A program made the translations under genes and the position numbers. From JAHFOW01 sp964370795 (GTDB taxonomy: Bacteria; Planctomycetota; Brocadiia; Brocadiales; Brocadiaceae), in contig CAYJME010000171.1 of NCBI GenBank assembly GCA_964370795.1, positions 1-7,402 on the forward strand: a DNA stretch of 7,402 nucleotides, read 5' to 3'. The number at the start of each line of letters is the position of its first letter. Within the stretch, counting starts at the first letter, position 1. Positions 1 to 5,963 of the stretch are shown here, one piece after another. The notes under the pieces are model-generated. The model searched no databases. It was not told the origin of the DNA and saw nothing but the letters and a program-made list of their open reading frames with translations.

Positions 1-1323
1 CTGTTGTATAGCACACCCCTTGCCTATAAATCCTTCTTTTTAATGGTTGTTGGTATTTTCCTCTCGTTCGTTTTTAAAACAATTGCATACTATACCGGTT
101 TCTTCCCCTTTAAAATACCAGCCCTGATTGGCTGTATCCTCCAGGTCGCATCAATAGCGGTTTTTATCTATGTAACAACAAGAACTTACTTCTCTTCAGG
201 AAAAGAAAAGTATGAAGTTTATGAAGGATTTCTCCTGTCCAGTTATCTCTGGTTTATCCTGCAGGCTATCGCTTTTGTTGCCTTATACTTCCATTTTAAT
301 ATAGTAGAAAATACAAACATCCCTGAGGTATTTAAGGACCCTATCAGACACATACAAATCGTAGGATTCTCCTGTATGGTCATTATTGGGATATTCACAA
401 AGACGCTGCCGATTTTCCTGGGCATACAGGAACCCAACAAAAAACTGAGCGCGTATGTCCTTCATATCTTAAATATTTCGATTGCATTAAGAATAATTTC
501 AGGATTTTACCGGGAATATACCCAGAATCTTCACGGCTTTTTTACCATATTTTATTGTATAGCAGGATTTCTTGAAGCATTCGGGGTGTTCTTGTTTATT
601 TACAACCTCGATTTATTTAATGCCAGAAAAACCGTTAAAAATACTATAAACTTACCCACAGGCTTCAGAAAATATATCCGAGCGGCACTCATCTGGTTAT
701 TTGTTTCTGAAAGTGCAGTGTTAACCTTTACTATTTATGAAGCCATTTCTGGGACACAAGTCCCTCACGCCTTATTTGGCGCATACCGTCATGCAATCTT
801 CGTTGGCTTTATCAGTATGATGATTCTGGGATGCGCCTCGAAAATGATTCCTATAAGTAAAGGGGTAAAATTATGCAGTCCAAAACTCCTGAACGCAACG
901 TTTGTACTCGTAAATATTGGTTGTATATTCAGGGTCGTTGCACAACCGCTTGCATCACTTCGTTATCCACAACTCTATCCTCTTATGGGAATGAGCGGAT
1001 TTATTGAATATGCCGCCATGTTCTGCTTTGGCATTAACGCATGGAAAACAATGCGGGCTGATGTGAAAGAAGAGGCTGCGGAACAAATTCAAATAGCAAC
1101 GGCAAGCACCAATGTATATCAACTCCTTAAGCAATATCCACAAACCCTGGACATTTTAGTGGAGTTTGGTTTTAAACAATTGAAAAATCCTATCCTGCGA
1201 AACACCCTGGCAAGGACGATCAGCCTTGGACAGGCGGTGCAAATAAATCCGGTGAATCTGGATGATTTGTTGAAAAAGATAAATAACGCAATAAAGCTAC
1301 CGGTAACGGTAAATGTAGCATAG
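1..1323 (+). CDS. NnrS-family multi-pass membrane protein with C-terminal DUF1858-like domain, 5'-truncated by window edge
   Basis: NnrS proteins are haem- and copper-containing membrane proteins linked to nitric oxide/nitrosative stress in denitrifiers. The frame is open from base 1, and the family normally has a further N-terminal membrane segment carrying a conserved His. The TTG at position 4 is therefore probably not the start, and the gene begins upstream. Counting from that TTG, about ten hydrophobic segments are visible (roughly 10-30, 38-60, 76-97, 117-141, 150-168, 178-202, 226-247, 264-285, 297-318, 326-346). Two internal copies of the family signature R-H-x4-G-F followed by a G-rich helix ending in P are present, with His116 and His263. 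Residues about 368-430 form a soluble DUF1858-like domain (YPQTLDILVEFGF, then PVNLDDLLKKIN), without the Cys pair seen in some members. The gene converges on the leftward operon. Family assignment is strong; the physiological role (NO response) is inferred from the family. Confidence 0.88.
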   Translation: MLYSTPLAYKSFFLMVVGIFLSFVFKTIAYYTGFFPFKIPALIGCILQVASIAVFIYVTTRTYFSSGKEKYEVYEGFLLSSYLWFILQAIAFVALYFHFNIVENTNIPEVFKDPIRHIQIVGFSCMVIIGIFTKTLPIFLGIQEPNKKLSAYVLHILNISIALRIISGFYREYTQNLHGFFTIFYCIAGFLEAFGVFLFIYNLDLFNARKTVKNTINLPTGFRKYIRAALIWLFVSESAVLTFTIYEAISGTQVPHALFGAYRHAIFVGFISMMILGCASKMIPISKGVKLCSPKLLNATFVLVNIGCIFRVVAQPLASLRYPQLYPLMGMSGFIEYAAMFCFGINAWKTMRADVKEEAAEQIQIATASTNVYQLLKQYPQTLDILVEFGFKQLKNPILRNTLARTISLGQAVQINPVNLDDLLKKINNAIKLPVTVNVA

Positions 1324-1352
1324 AAACTCGCCGCCCATACGATATCAATAAC

Positions 1353-1395
1353 AAAAAAGAAGCCATTAGCTGCGGGAAAGCAGGCATAATGGCTT
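1353..1395 (-). terminator. Rho-independent terminator of the leftward operon
   Basis: A perfect 9-bp inverted repeat AAGCCATTA (1360-1368) / TAATGGCTT (1387-1395) lies between the two convergent genes. The stem can extend inward by GC and TGC pairs with bulges around a GGGAAA loop. Read on the minus strand the stem is followed at once by C and six T (1359-1353), the classical layout of an intrinsic terminator for the operon ending at 1424. On the plus strand the downstream tail is only ATCAATTTT, so termination of the NnrS gene from the other side would be weaker. A second small hairpin (1423-1428/1434-1439, TTCACT/AGTGAA) overlaps the stop codon of the last operon gene. Confidence 0.75.
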
Positions 1396-1423
1396 ATCAA
1401 TTTTCAAGAAACTACAGCGTGGT

Positions 1424-1735
1424 TCACTTCATGAGTGAATATATCCTTTTTGTATCGGTAAGCGCCTTTTCCATAGACACCAGCGGCGTAATCTCAATAT
1501 CGGTAAAAAAGGGAAAGAGTGGCAATTTTGAAACGATCTCATCCATTTCTTCGTTAGATTCCGCATCAATAATTGCTGCTGCCCCCCGCTTGCCGGCAAG
1601 TTTTCCGCCAGCAATTATCTTCCCACGCCTTTGAAATCGGGAAAAATATTCCCACTCCTTTATTACATATCCAAGAAAATCCTTCACTGGCATCTGAGGC
1701 ATCTGCTTTATTTCAACCTTCAACAAAAAGAGCAT
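1424..1735 (-). CDS. Muconolactone delta-isomerase-family small protein
   Basis: The 103-aa product is close in length to muconolactone delta-isomerases (about 96 aa), small ferredoxin-like-fold proteins that form oligomers. The start MLFLLKVEIK resembles the family's MLFLVRMDV. The best block is residues 57-85: D-A-E-S-N-E-E-M-D-E, then LPLFPFF and the strand D-I-E-I-T-P-L, all hallmarks of the family. The true enzyme moves a lactone double bond in the aerobic beta-ketoadipate pathway. No other gene of that pathway is here, so a different substrate, perhaps double-bond isomerisation of a CoA thioester or a binding role, is more likely (inference). The ATG at 1735 is preceded by GAAAGGA at 8-nt spacing, supporting this start. 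It is the last gene of the leftward operon, 26 nt after the FabG-like gene. Confidence 0.82.
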   Translation of the reverse strand: MLFLLKVEIKQMPQMPVKDFLGYVIKEWEYFSRFQRRGKIIAGGKLAGKRGAAAIIDAESNEEMDEIVSKLPLFPFFTDIEITPLVSMEKALTDTKRIYSLMK

Positions 1736-1761
1736 ATCCTGTATCCTTTCTGCTTTATAAT

Positions 1762-2505
1762 TTACATCGCTAATCCGCCGTCCACACTGATCACATGTCC
1801 CGTTATATACCGTGCGTCATCTGACAGAAGAAATAAGGCCGTCCTGGCTATTTCCTCAGGTTTGCCAAATCTCTTCATGGGGATCATCTCAATCATCTTG
1901 TCCTTGTATTCCTGAGGCAGTACCGATGTCATATCTGTTTCAATAAATCCGCAGGCAATAGAATTCACCGTAATGTTTGCCTTCCCCACCTCCTTAGCCA
2001 GCGCCTTGGTAAAACCAATCATGCCTGCTTTTGAGGAAGAATAATTCACCTGTCCTGCCATGCCCATGATTCCACTGACAGAAGTTATATTTAAGATACT
2101 ACCGGATTTTTGTTTAATCATATGGGTAATAACCGCCTTGGAAAAATTAAATACACTCTTCAGGTTGGTATTTATTATATCATCCCAATCGCTCTCGCCC
2201 ATAAATGCCAGGAGTTTATCGCGGGTAATACCTGCATTATTAACCAGAAAGTCAACGCTGCCAAACTTATCCTTGACCTCCTTCACCATATTTTTAGCGC
2301 CTTCAAAGCTCGCAGCATTTACCTGAAATGAAACTGCTTTTCCGCCCAGCGCCTCAATCTCTTTTGTCATCGCATGTGCGGCATCAGCGCTCTTATTGTA
2401 ATTGAAGGCAACATTACAACCATTTTTTGCCAGCTCTAAGGTAATTGCCTTTCCAATACCTCGCGTACCACCTGTAATAATTGCAACCTTATCCTTAAAC
2501 AGCAT
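1762..2505 (-). CDS. fabG: FabG-like 3-oxoacyl-ACP/CoA reductase (SDR family)
   Basis: This 247-aa protein is a full-length classical short-chain dehydrogenase/reductase of the FabG group, which uses NAD(P)H to reduce 3-oxoacyl thioesters to 3-hydroxyacyl thioesters. The cofactor motif T-G-G-T-R-G-I-G is at residues 11-18 and NNAG at 89-92. The catalytic tetrad is intact: Asn114, Ser142, Tyr155 and Lys159 (YSSSK). The C-terminal FabG signature (GHVISVDGGLAM) is present. One oddity is that the nearly universal PG before FIETDMT reads C185-G186 here. The ATG at 2505 has a very strong ribosome site, AAGGGGGT, at 7-nt spacing. Its place between an enoyl-CoA hydratase and an isomerase-like gene suggests a pathway-specific ketoreductase or 3-hydroxyacyl dehydrogenase rather than the housekeeping fatty-acid enzyme (inference). 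The 114-nt gap upstream is the largest in the operon; I found no convincing promoter in it. Confidence 0.94.
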   Translation of the reverse strand: MLFKDKVAIITGGTRGIGKAITLELAKNGCNVAFNYNKSADAAHAMTKEIEALGGKAVSFQVNAASFEGAKNMVKEVKDKFGSVDFLVNNAGITRDKLLAFMGESDWDDIINTNLKSVFNFSKAVITHMIKQKSGSILNITSVSGIMGMAGQVNYSSSKAGMIGFTKALAKEVGKANITVNSIACGFIETDMTSVLPQEYKDKMIEMIPMKRFGKPEEIARTALFLLSDDARYITGHVISVDGGLAM

Positions 2506-2619
2506 GAAAATACCCCCTTTTCATTAGTCAATTTCTGTTATAAACACGTTCAAACATATAACGCTTTTGCGGTATAGTAAAATATGCAATCTGCAAATAA
2601 GGAAATTTAAACATTAAAT

Positions 2620-3423
2620 TTACTTCCTGGCTAAAAGCTTCAATCTCATCATCTCTGCAAAAAGCCCCACCTCATACTCTATGCCCTTAAGGATATCATT
2701 CTCCATGGCAAAATTAACGCATTTTTTCATTTCTTTCAGCGCCCTGGCATCACGTTCCAGCAAAGTTTTTGTCAGTTCTATCGTCTGACCCAGTACCTCT
2801 TTATGAGGAGCTATCTGATTAACAAGTCCCCATTCAAGCGCCATTTCCGCACGGACCATCTTGCCCAAAAGGAGCATTTCTTTAGCGCGTGCAGCGCCTA
2901 CAAACCGTGGCAAACGCTGCGTACCACCTAAACCTGGAATGATACTCAGCTCCGGTTTCGCCTCCGGCATACTGAAAAATGCAAGATCAGATGCAATACG
3001 CAAGTCACACAACATGGCAAGTTCAAGACCAGCGCCAATAGTAACACCATTGATAGCAGCAATTACAGGCTTTTTACAATTTTCAATCTCTACAAACATC
3101 TCGTGAGCGCGTCGAAATCTTTCGTAATTTTTCTCGGCAACAAGGCCAGAAATCCAGGAACCGAAAAGTTCATCACGGTCAGCGCCGTCGCTGAAAACCC
3201 CCCTTATTTTGCTGGCAATAATAATAGCGCCAATCTTATCATCCCCTTCATAGTGGTCCATCTTGTCATAGATTGCATCCAGAAGCCACGACCCAATGGA
3301 GTTTCGGGGAGATTTCTTCATGTAAATAATGCCAATGGACTTGCCATTCTCTGCCTTAATCTCTTCAAATTCTATGTGGTTATAACCAGAGTTATCACCA
3401 CGATTCATGCGGATATCTTTCAT
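2620..3423 (-). CDS. Enoyl-CoA hydratase/isomerase (crotonase family)
   Basis: The 267-aa protein is a typical crotonase, a family that adds water to 2-enoyl-CoA or shifts double bonds, with the oxyanion formed in the first half of the protein. The core KPVIAAINGVTIGAG begins at residue 118 and leads into E-L-A-M-L-C-D. The two catalytic glutamates of rat hydratase (Glu144 and Glu164) match Glu134 and Glu154 with the same 20-residue spacing, and IPGLGGTQRL follows. True hydratase activity is therefore plausible. The oxyanion loop reads VFSDGAD in place of the more common AFSAGAD. An N-terminal extension of about 15 polar residues precedes the first strand. The ATG at 3423 has AAGGT at 8-nt spacing. 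The gene lies 27 nt after the flavoenzyme gene, so co-transcription and translational coupling are likely. The sequence alone cannot distinguish a straight-chain enoyl-CoA hydratase from a cyclic-dienoyl-CoA hydratase. Confidence 0.92.
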   Translation of the reverse strand: MKDIRMNRGDNSGYNHIEFEEIKAENGKSIGIIYMKKSPRNSIGSWLLDAIYDKMDHYEGDDKIGAIIIASKIRGVFSDGADRDELFGSWISGLVAEKNYERFRRAHEMFVEIENCKKPVIAAINGVTIGAGLELAMLCDLRIASDLAFFSMPEAKPELSIIPGLGGTQRLPRFVGAARAKEMLLLGKMVRAEMALEWGLVNQIAPHKEVLGQTIELTKTLLERDARALKEMKKCVNFAMENDILKGIEYEVGLFAEMMRLKLLARK

Positions 3424-3450
3424 TGTTCAAAGACCTTGAATAAAGAATTA

Positions 3451-5475
3451 CTATATTTTTAAAGCCACCTGAAACCCCTCATGAACAGCCTCTAATGCAG
3501 TACGGACTTTTACACAATCACCAATAGAATATATCTCTGGAAATTTCCCTTCTACCTGTTTTAAAAGGCTATTATCAGAAGAATAACCAGCGGCGACAAT
3601 AACAGTATCTGCTTTAGCAAAATGGTCTTTGCCATCTTTCTCATATACCACGCCCTTCTGTGTTTTGCCATTCTCACTATAGTTATTTGTAATCTCTTTT
3701 ACCTTTACATTCGTCACTTCTTTTATTCCGGCATCCTTCAATTCATTCATAATGACCCATCGGGTAGAGATCCCGAACCCCCCCCCAACCTTTTTTTTCA
3801 TCTCCAGGATAGTAATATTTTTACTCCCTTTTGTTGTATATCCAACCGCATCATCTGCGCTGATAACGTGGTGTTTAAGTAAAAAACAGGCAACTTCCGG
3901 TTTCATCGCTCCCTCCATGGCAGCATACAAAGCCACTTCACATCCCACCGTTCCGCCACCAATAATAACCACGTCTTTTCCCAATAACACGTCACCATCG
4001 AGTACCCTGCTTGCTGTAAATACATGATCTCCCTGTATTCCGGGAATATTGATCATTATCGGCACCCCCCCTGTTGCCACAACGACTGCGTCAGGATTTT
4101 CTTCTTGTAATGCTTGGAGGTCTGCATTTCTTCCGGTTTTAATATTCACCCTGAGCTTCGAAATCTGTTTTTCTAAATACGTTATAATATTTTGTATTTC
4201 TTCCCTCCCCGGAGGGACATAGGCATACCGTAACTGGCCGCCTAATTGATTATTCTTTTCGTATAAAGTAACTGCGTGTCCCCGCAATGCAAGTACCCGT
4301 GCTGCTTCCATACCCGCAGGCCCTCCGCCTATAACAACAACCTTTTTCGGTTTATTTGTTCTCGTTATTTCATATTCGCTTTCATGACCTGCCAATGCAT
4401 TATAGGTACAGGCAACGGGTTTGAAATTAAGCAAGGAATCAAAACATCCCTGATTACAGGCAATACACATTCTGACATCATCAGACTGACCATCTCTGTA
4501 TTTATTGGGTAACTCAGGGTCAACAATGAGCGGTCTGCCAATAGATACCATGTCCGCCCTTTGATTGTCTATAATCTCTTCAGCCAGGGCAAGGTCGTTT
4601 ATGCGCACCGACGCAATCACCGGAACATTGACCTGCGCCTTAATTTTTTCCGAAAGAAACACGTAGGCCATCCGGGGAATAATCATACCCATAATGGGTA
4701 TCTTGCTTTCATGCCAACCCGGAGATACGTTGAAGGCGTCAACCCCTGCCAGTTCCAATATTTTAGCAATCTCCACACTTTCCTCTATCTTGAGCCCATC
4801 GTCAACAAAATCAGCCCCTGACATGCGGAATATAACCGGAAAATCCCTGCCAACGGTTTCTTTTACCGAACGTACAATCTCCTCCGCAAAACGCACCCTG
4901 TTCCGGAGATTCCCGCCGTACTCGTCATCGCGCTTGTTGGTAGCCCTTGACAGGAACTGATTAATAAGATACCCCATCCCGCCGTGAAGTTCCACGGCGT
5001 CAAAACCAGCCTTCTTTGCCCTCAGTGTTGCGCTGACATAATTATCAATTACCCGTTTGATCTCCGGGATTGTGAGGGCATGTGGTTCCTGCTTAATACT
5101 CCTATATATCAATGCTGAAGGCGCAACAGGCTGCATTTTTGTAAAAAACGAAGCGGCGCTTCTTCCGCCATGAAGAAGTTGTACTGCCACGCGGACATCA
5201 TACGCATGGAGGGTGTCCGTCAATCTTTTTAAACCGGGGATAAATTCATCCTTATCAAGACCGATAATACTCTTCCATACCTTACCATGTATCTCCGGAT
5301 AACAACCACCGACAACAATAATTCCTACGCCACCTTTCGCCCGCGCCCGGTAAAATTCAATGATTCTATCATTGATAGCACCGTCAGAAGTAAACCCAAG
5401 GTCCATGGCAGACATGCTCAATCTGTTTTTAACGGTCATCTGACCAATTTTTATTTCTTCAAACAATGTACTCAT
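3451..5475 (-). CDS. FadH-like NADH:flavin oxidoreductase / 2,4-dienoyl-CoA reductase family, FMN-4Fe4S-FAD
   Basis: The 674-aa protein has the layout of E. coli FadH and the bile-acid enzymes BaiCD/BaiH: an Old-Yellow-Enzyme TIM barrel (about 1-330), a 4Fe-4S loop, and an FAD/NAD(P) module (about 376-674). Key FadH residues align with a constant offset of three: Tyr169 (FadH Tyr166), His255 (His252), and cluster cysteines 337, 340, 344 and 356 (334, 337, 341, 353). The FAD fold is IGGGPAGMEAA near 382-392 and the nucleotide-binding fold IIGGGTVGCEVA near 504-515. The likely reaction is NAD(P)H-driven reduction of a conjugated dienoyl-CoA or similar enone. About 30 extra residues (522-553) follow the second Rossmann motif. 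An in-frame A8 tract and G9 tract occur at 3791-3798 and 3778-3786. It is the first gene of the operon. No Shine-Dalgarno is well placed before the ATG; AAGGAAA lies about 20 nt upstream. The substrate is unknown. Confidence 0.94.
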   Translation of the reverse strand: MSTLFEEIKIGQMTVKNRLSMSAMDLGFTSDGAINDRIIEFYRARAKGGVGIIVVGGCYPEIHGKVWKSIIGLDKDEFIPGLKRLTDTLHAYDVRVAVQLLHGGRSAASFFTKMQPVAPSALIYRSIKQEPHALTIPEIKRVIDNYVSATLRAKKAGFDAVELHGGMGYLINQFLSRATNKRDDEYGGNLRNRVRFAEEIVRSVKETVGRDFPVIFRMSGADFVDDGLKIEESVEIAKILELAGVDAFNVSPGWHESKIPIMGMIIPRMAYVFLSEKIKAQVNVPVIASVRINDLALAEEIIDNQRADMVSIGRPLIVDPELPNKYRDGQSDDVRMCIACNQGCFDSLLNFKPVACTYNALAGHESEYEITRTNKPKKVVVIGGGPAGMEAARVLALRGHAVTLYEKNNQLGGQLRYAYVPPGREEIQNIITYLEKQISKLRVNIKTGRNADLQALQEENPDAVVVATGGVPIMINIPGIQGDHVFTASRVLDGDVLLGKDVVIIGGGTVGCEVALYAAMEGAMKPEVACFLLKHHVISADDAVGYTTKGSKNITILEMKKKVGGGFGISTRWVIMNELKDAGIKEVTNVKVKEITNNYSENGKTQKGVVYEKDGKDHFAKADTVIVAAGYSSDNSLLKQVEGKFPEIYSIGDCVKVRTALEAVHEGFQVALKI

Positions 5476-5555
5476 GATTTATTTTAATTCACAAATTTCC
5501 TTGATGAATAATATCTGTTTCTAAAAAAATATTTTCCCTGAAAATCGAATGAAGT

Positions 5556-5600
5556 AATATCTCAACGGAATGCACATGAAATATGTTGTTGAGAAATATT
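5556..5600. promoter_or_regulatory. Inverted repeat in the leader of the flavoenzyme operon
   Basis: TCTCAAC (5560-5566) and GTTGAGA (5588-5594) are perfect inverted arms 21 nt apart. A further 4 bp can pair outside them after a 2-nt bulge. The element lies 85-125 nt upstream of the flavoenzyme start and downstream of the consensus promoter, so it would be transcribed in the leader. It could be an RNA hairpin or a dyad operator. No T-tract follows directly, so a terminator is unlikely. Confidence 0.3.
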
Positions 5601-5626
5601 GGATGTTATGGAGAAATTTAAACAAT

Positions 5627-5757
5627 TTATTGTTTTAATGCAAACAAATGGATTGCCCACAGTGCAGTAACAAGCAAGGTTGCATAGCCTAAAGAAAACC
5701 CTATTATTCAACAAATAAATTCTTTTTTGTCTGTTCTAATTCTTCAATTTCAGGCAT
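5627..5757 (-). pseudogene. Small single-membrane-helix protein gene split by a -1 frameshift (candidate)
   Basis: On the minus strand an ATG at 5757 opens a 17-codon frame, MPEIEELEQTKKNLFVE, ending at TAA (5704-5706). In the -1 frame, continuing from the last base of that final Glu codon, 26 further codons run from 5707 to a stop at 5627-5629. They encode one membrane helix, FSLGYATLLVTALWAIHLF, followed by ALKQ. Joined, they would give about 43 residues: an acidic, polar N-terminus, one transmembrane helix and a short cationic tail, a layout shared with CcmD-like and other small accessory membrane proteins. The membrane part has no usable start codon of its own. A single missing base within about 5704-5713 would explain the break. 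There is no Shine-Dalgarno, and the promoter -10 box lies only 6 nt before the ATG, so translation would be leaderless. I do not recognise the family; chance is possible. Confidence 0.38.
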
Positions 5758-5763
5758 GTTGGA

Positions 5764-5792
5764 ATTATAAGTATAGTAATGATTTTTGTCAA
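5764..5792 (-). promoter_or_regulatory. Exact consensus sigma70 promoter (TTGACA-N17-TATAAT) facing the operon
   Basis: On the minus strand TTGACA (5787-5792) is followed by a 17-nt spacer and TATAAT (5764-5769). Both hexamers match the sigma70 consensus at all 12 positions with ideal spacing. Transcription would begin near 5757-5756, essentially at the ATG of the small broken reading frame, and continue about 280 nt before the flavoenzyme start codon. No competing promoter of similar quality was seen closer to that gene. The element probably drives the small gene and the four-gene operon, constitutively unless repressed. Confidence 0.72.
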
Positions 5793-5897
5793 GTTTATCC
5801 TGAAAACAGAAATACTTCTTTTCCCGCAAAAATAAATTTTTCTTTATTTTTCTTTCCAAATAATGTTTTATTAATTTCTGTTTTATCGTAATTGAGC

Positions 5898-5933
5898 TTA
5901 GAGTTAAAACTCACAGCCCTAAACTCTAAACTA
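5898..5933 (+). repeat. AAACTC-type repeat with alternative hairpins in the hypC leader
   Basis: TTAGAGTT (5898-5905) can pair with AACTCTAA (5922-5929). GAGTT (5901-5905) can instead pair with the nearer AACTC (5908-5912), so the two hairpins exclude each other. AAACTC occurs here at 5907 and 5921 and again at 6199 and 6228, around the end of hypC. The element ends about 17 nt before the hypC ribosome site. It may be a regulatory leader or only part of a degenerate intergenic repeat. Confidence 0.4.
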
Positions 5934-5949
5934 TTTTCTATGATTCTTT

Positions 5950-5957
5950 AAGGAAGG
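5950..5957 (+). promoter_or_regulatory. Ribosome binding site of hypC, favouring the second ATG
   Basis: AAGGAAGG is a strong Shine-Dalgarno. Two ATG codons follow in tandem. The spacing is 3 nt to the ATG at 5961 and 6 nt to the ATG at 5964. The second is better placed and also yields the canonical Met-Cys N-terminus of HypC. Confidence 0.75.
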
Positions 5958-5963
5958 CTCATG

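Larger units (their letters stand above)
5476..5963. other. Divergent intergenic region between the flavoenzyme operon and hypC
   Basis: About 490 nt of very AT-rich DNA separates the two oppositely directed gene sets. Going from left to right it holds an inverted repeat (5556-5600), a broken small membrane-protein reading frame (5627-5757, minus), an exact consensus promoter (5764-5792, minus), phased A/T tracts with an all-AT palindrome (5828-5851), and AAACTC-containing repeats with alternative hairpins (5898-5933) just before the hypC ribosome site. A plus-strand promoter for hypC is not clear. The best candidate is TTCAAT (5743-5748), a 17-nt spacer and TATAAG (5766-5771), which overlaps the minus-strand promoter and is weak at -35. 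Confidence 0.6.

Noticed and set aside
1389..1915. Plus-strand open frames opposite the isomerase-like and FabG-like genes
   Set aside because: They lack family motifs and are antisense shadows of genes with intact catalytic residues and ribosome sites.
2603..2621. AAATTTA/TAAATTT hairpin at the stop of the enoyl-CoA hydratase gene
   Set aside because: AT-only stem of 7 bp without a T-tract of note; not credible as an internal terminator in the operon.
5648..5692. Plus-strand 14-codon frame MDCPQCSNKQGCIA with a zinc-ribbon-like CxxC
   Set aside because: Too short, no ribosome site, no continuing similarity in any frame, and it lies antisense to the more convincing membrane-helix frame.
5722..5728. 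In-frame A AAA AAG slippery heptamer (dnaX-type) in the small broken gene, minus strand
   Set aside because: A -1 slip here meets a TGA after four codons, before the membrane-helix part, so it cannot produce the joined protein.
5743..5771. Plus-strand promoter candidate TTCAAT-N17-TATAAG for hypC
   Set aside because: Only three of six matches at -35, and it overlaps the much better minus-strand promoter; mentioned in the intergenic entry but not called.
5828..5851. 9-bp inverted repeat AAAAATAAA/TTTATTTTT upstream of hypC
   Set aside because: All A/T with no GC stem, so too weak for a terminator; it most likely reflects base composition or A-tract curvature.
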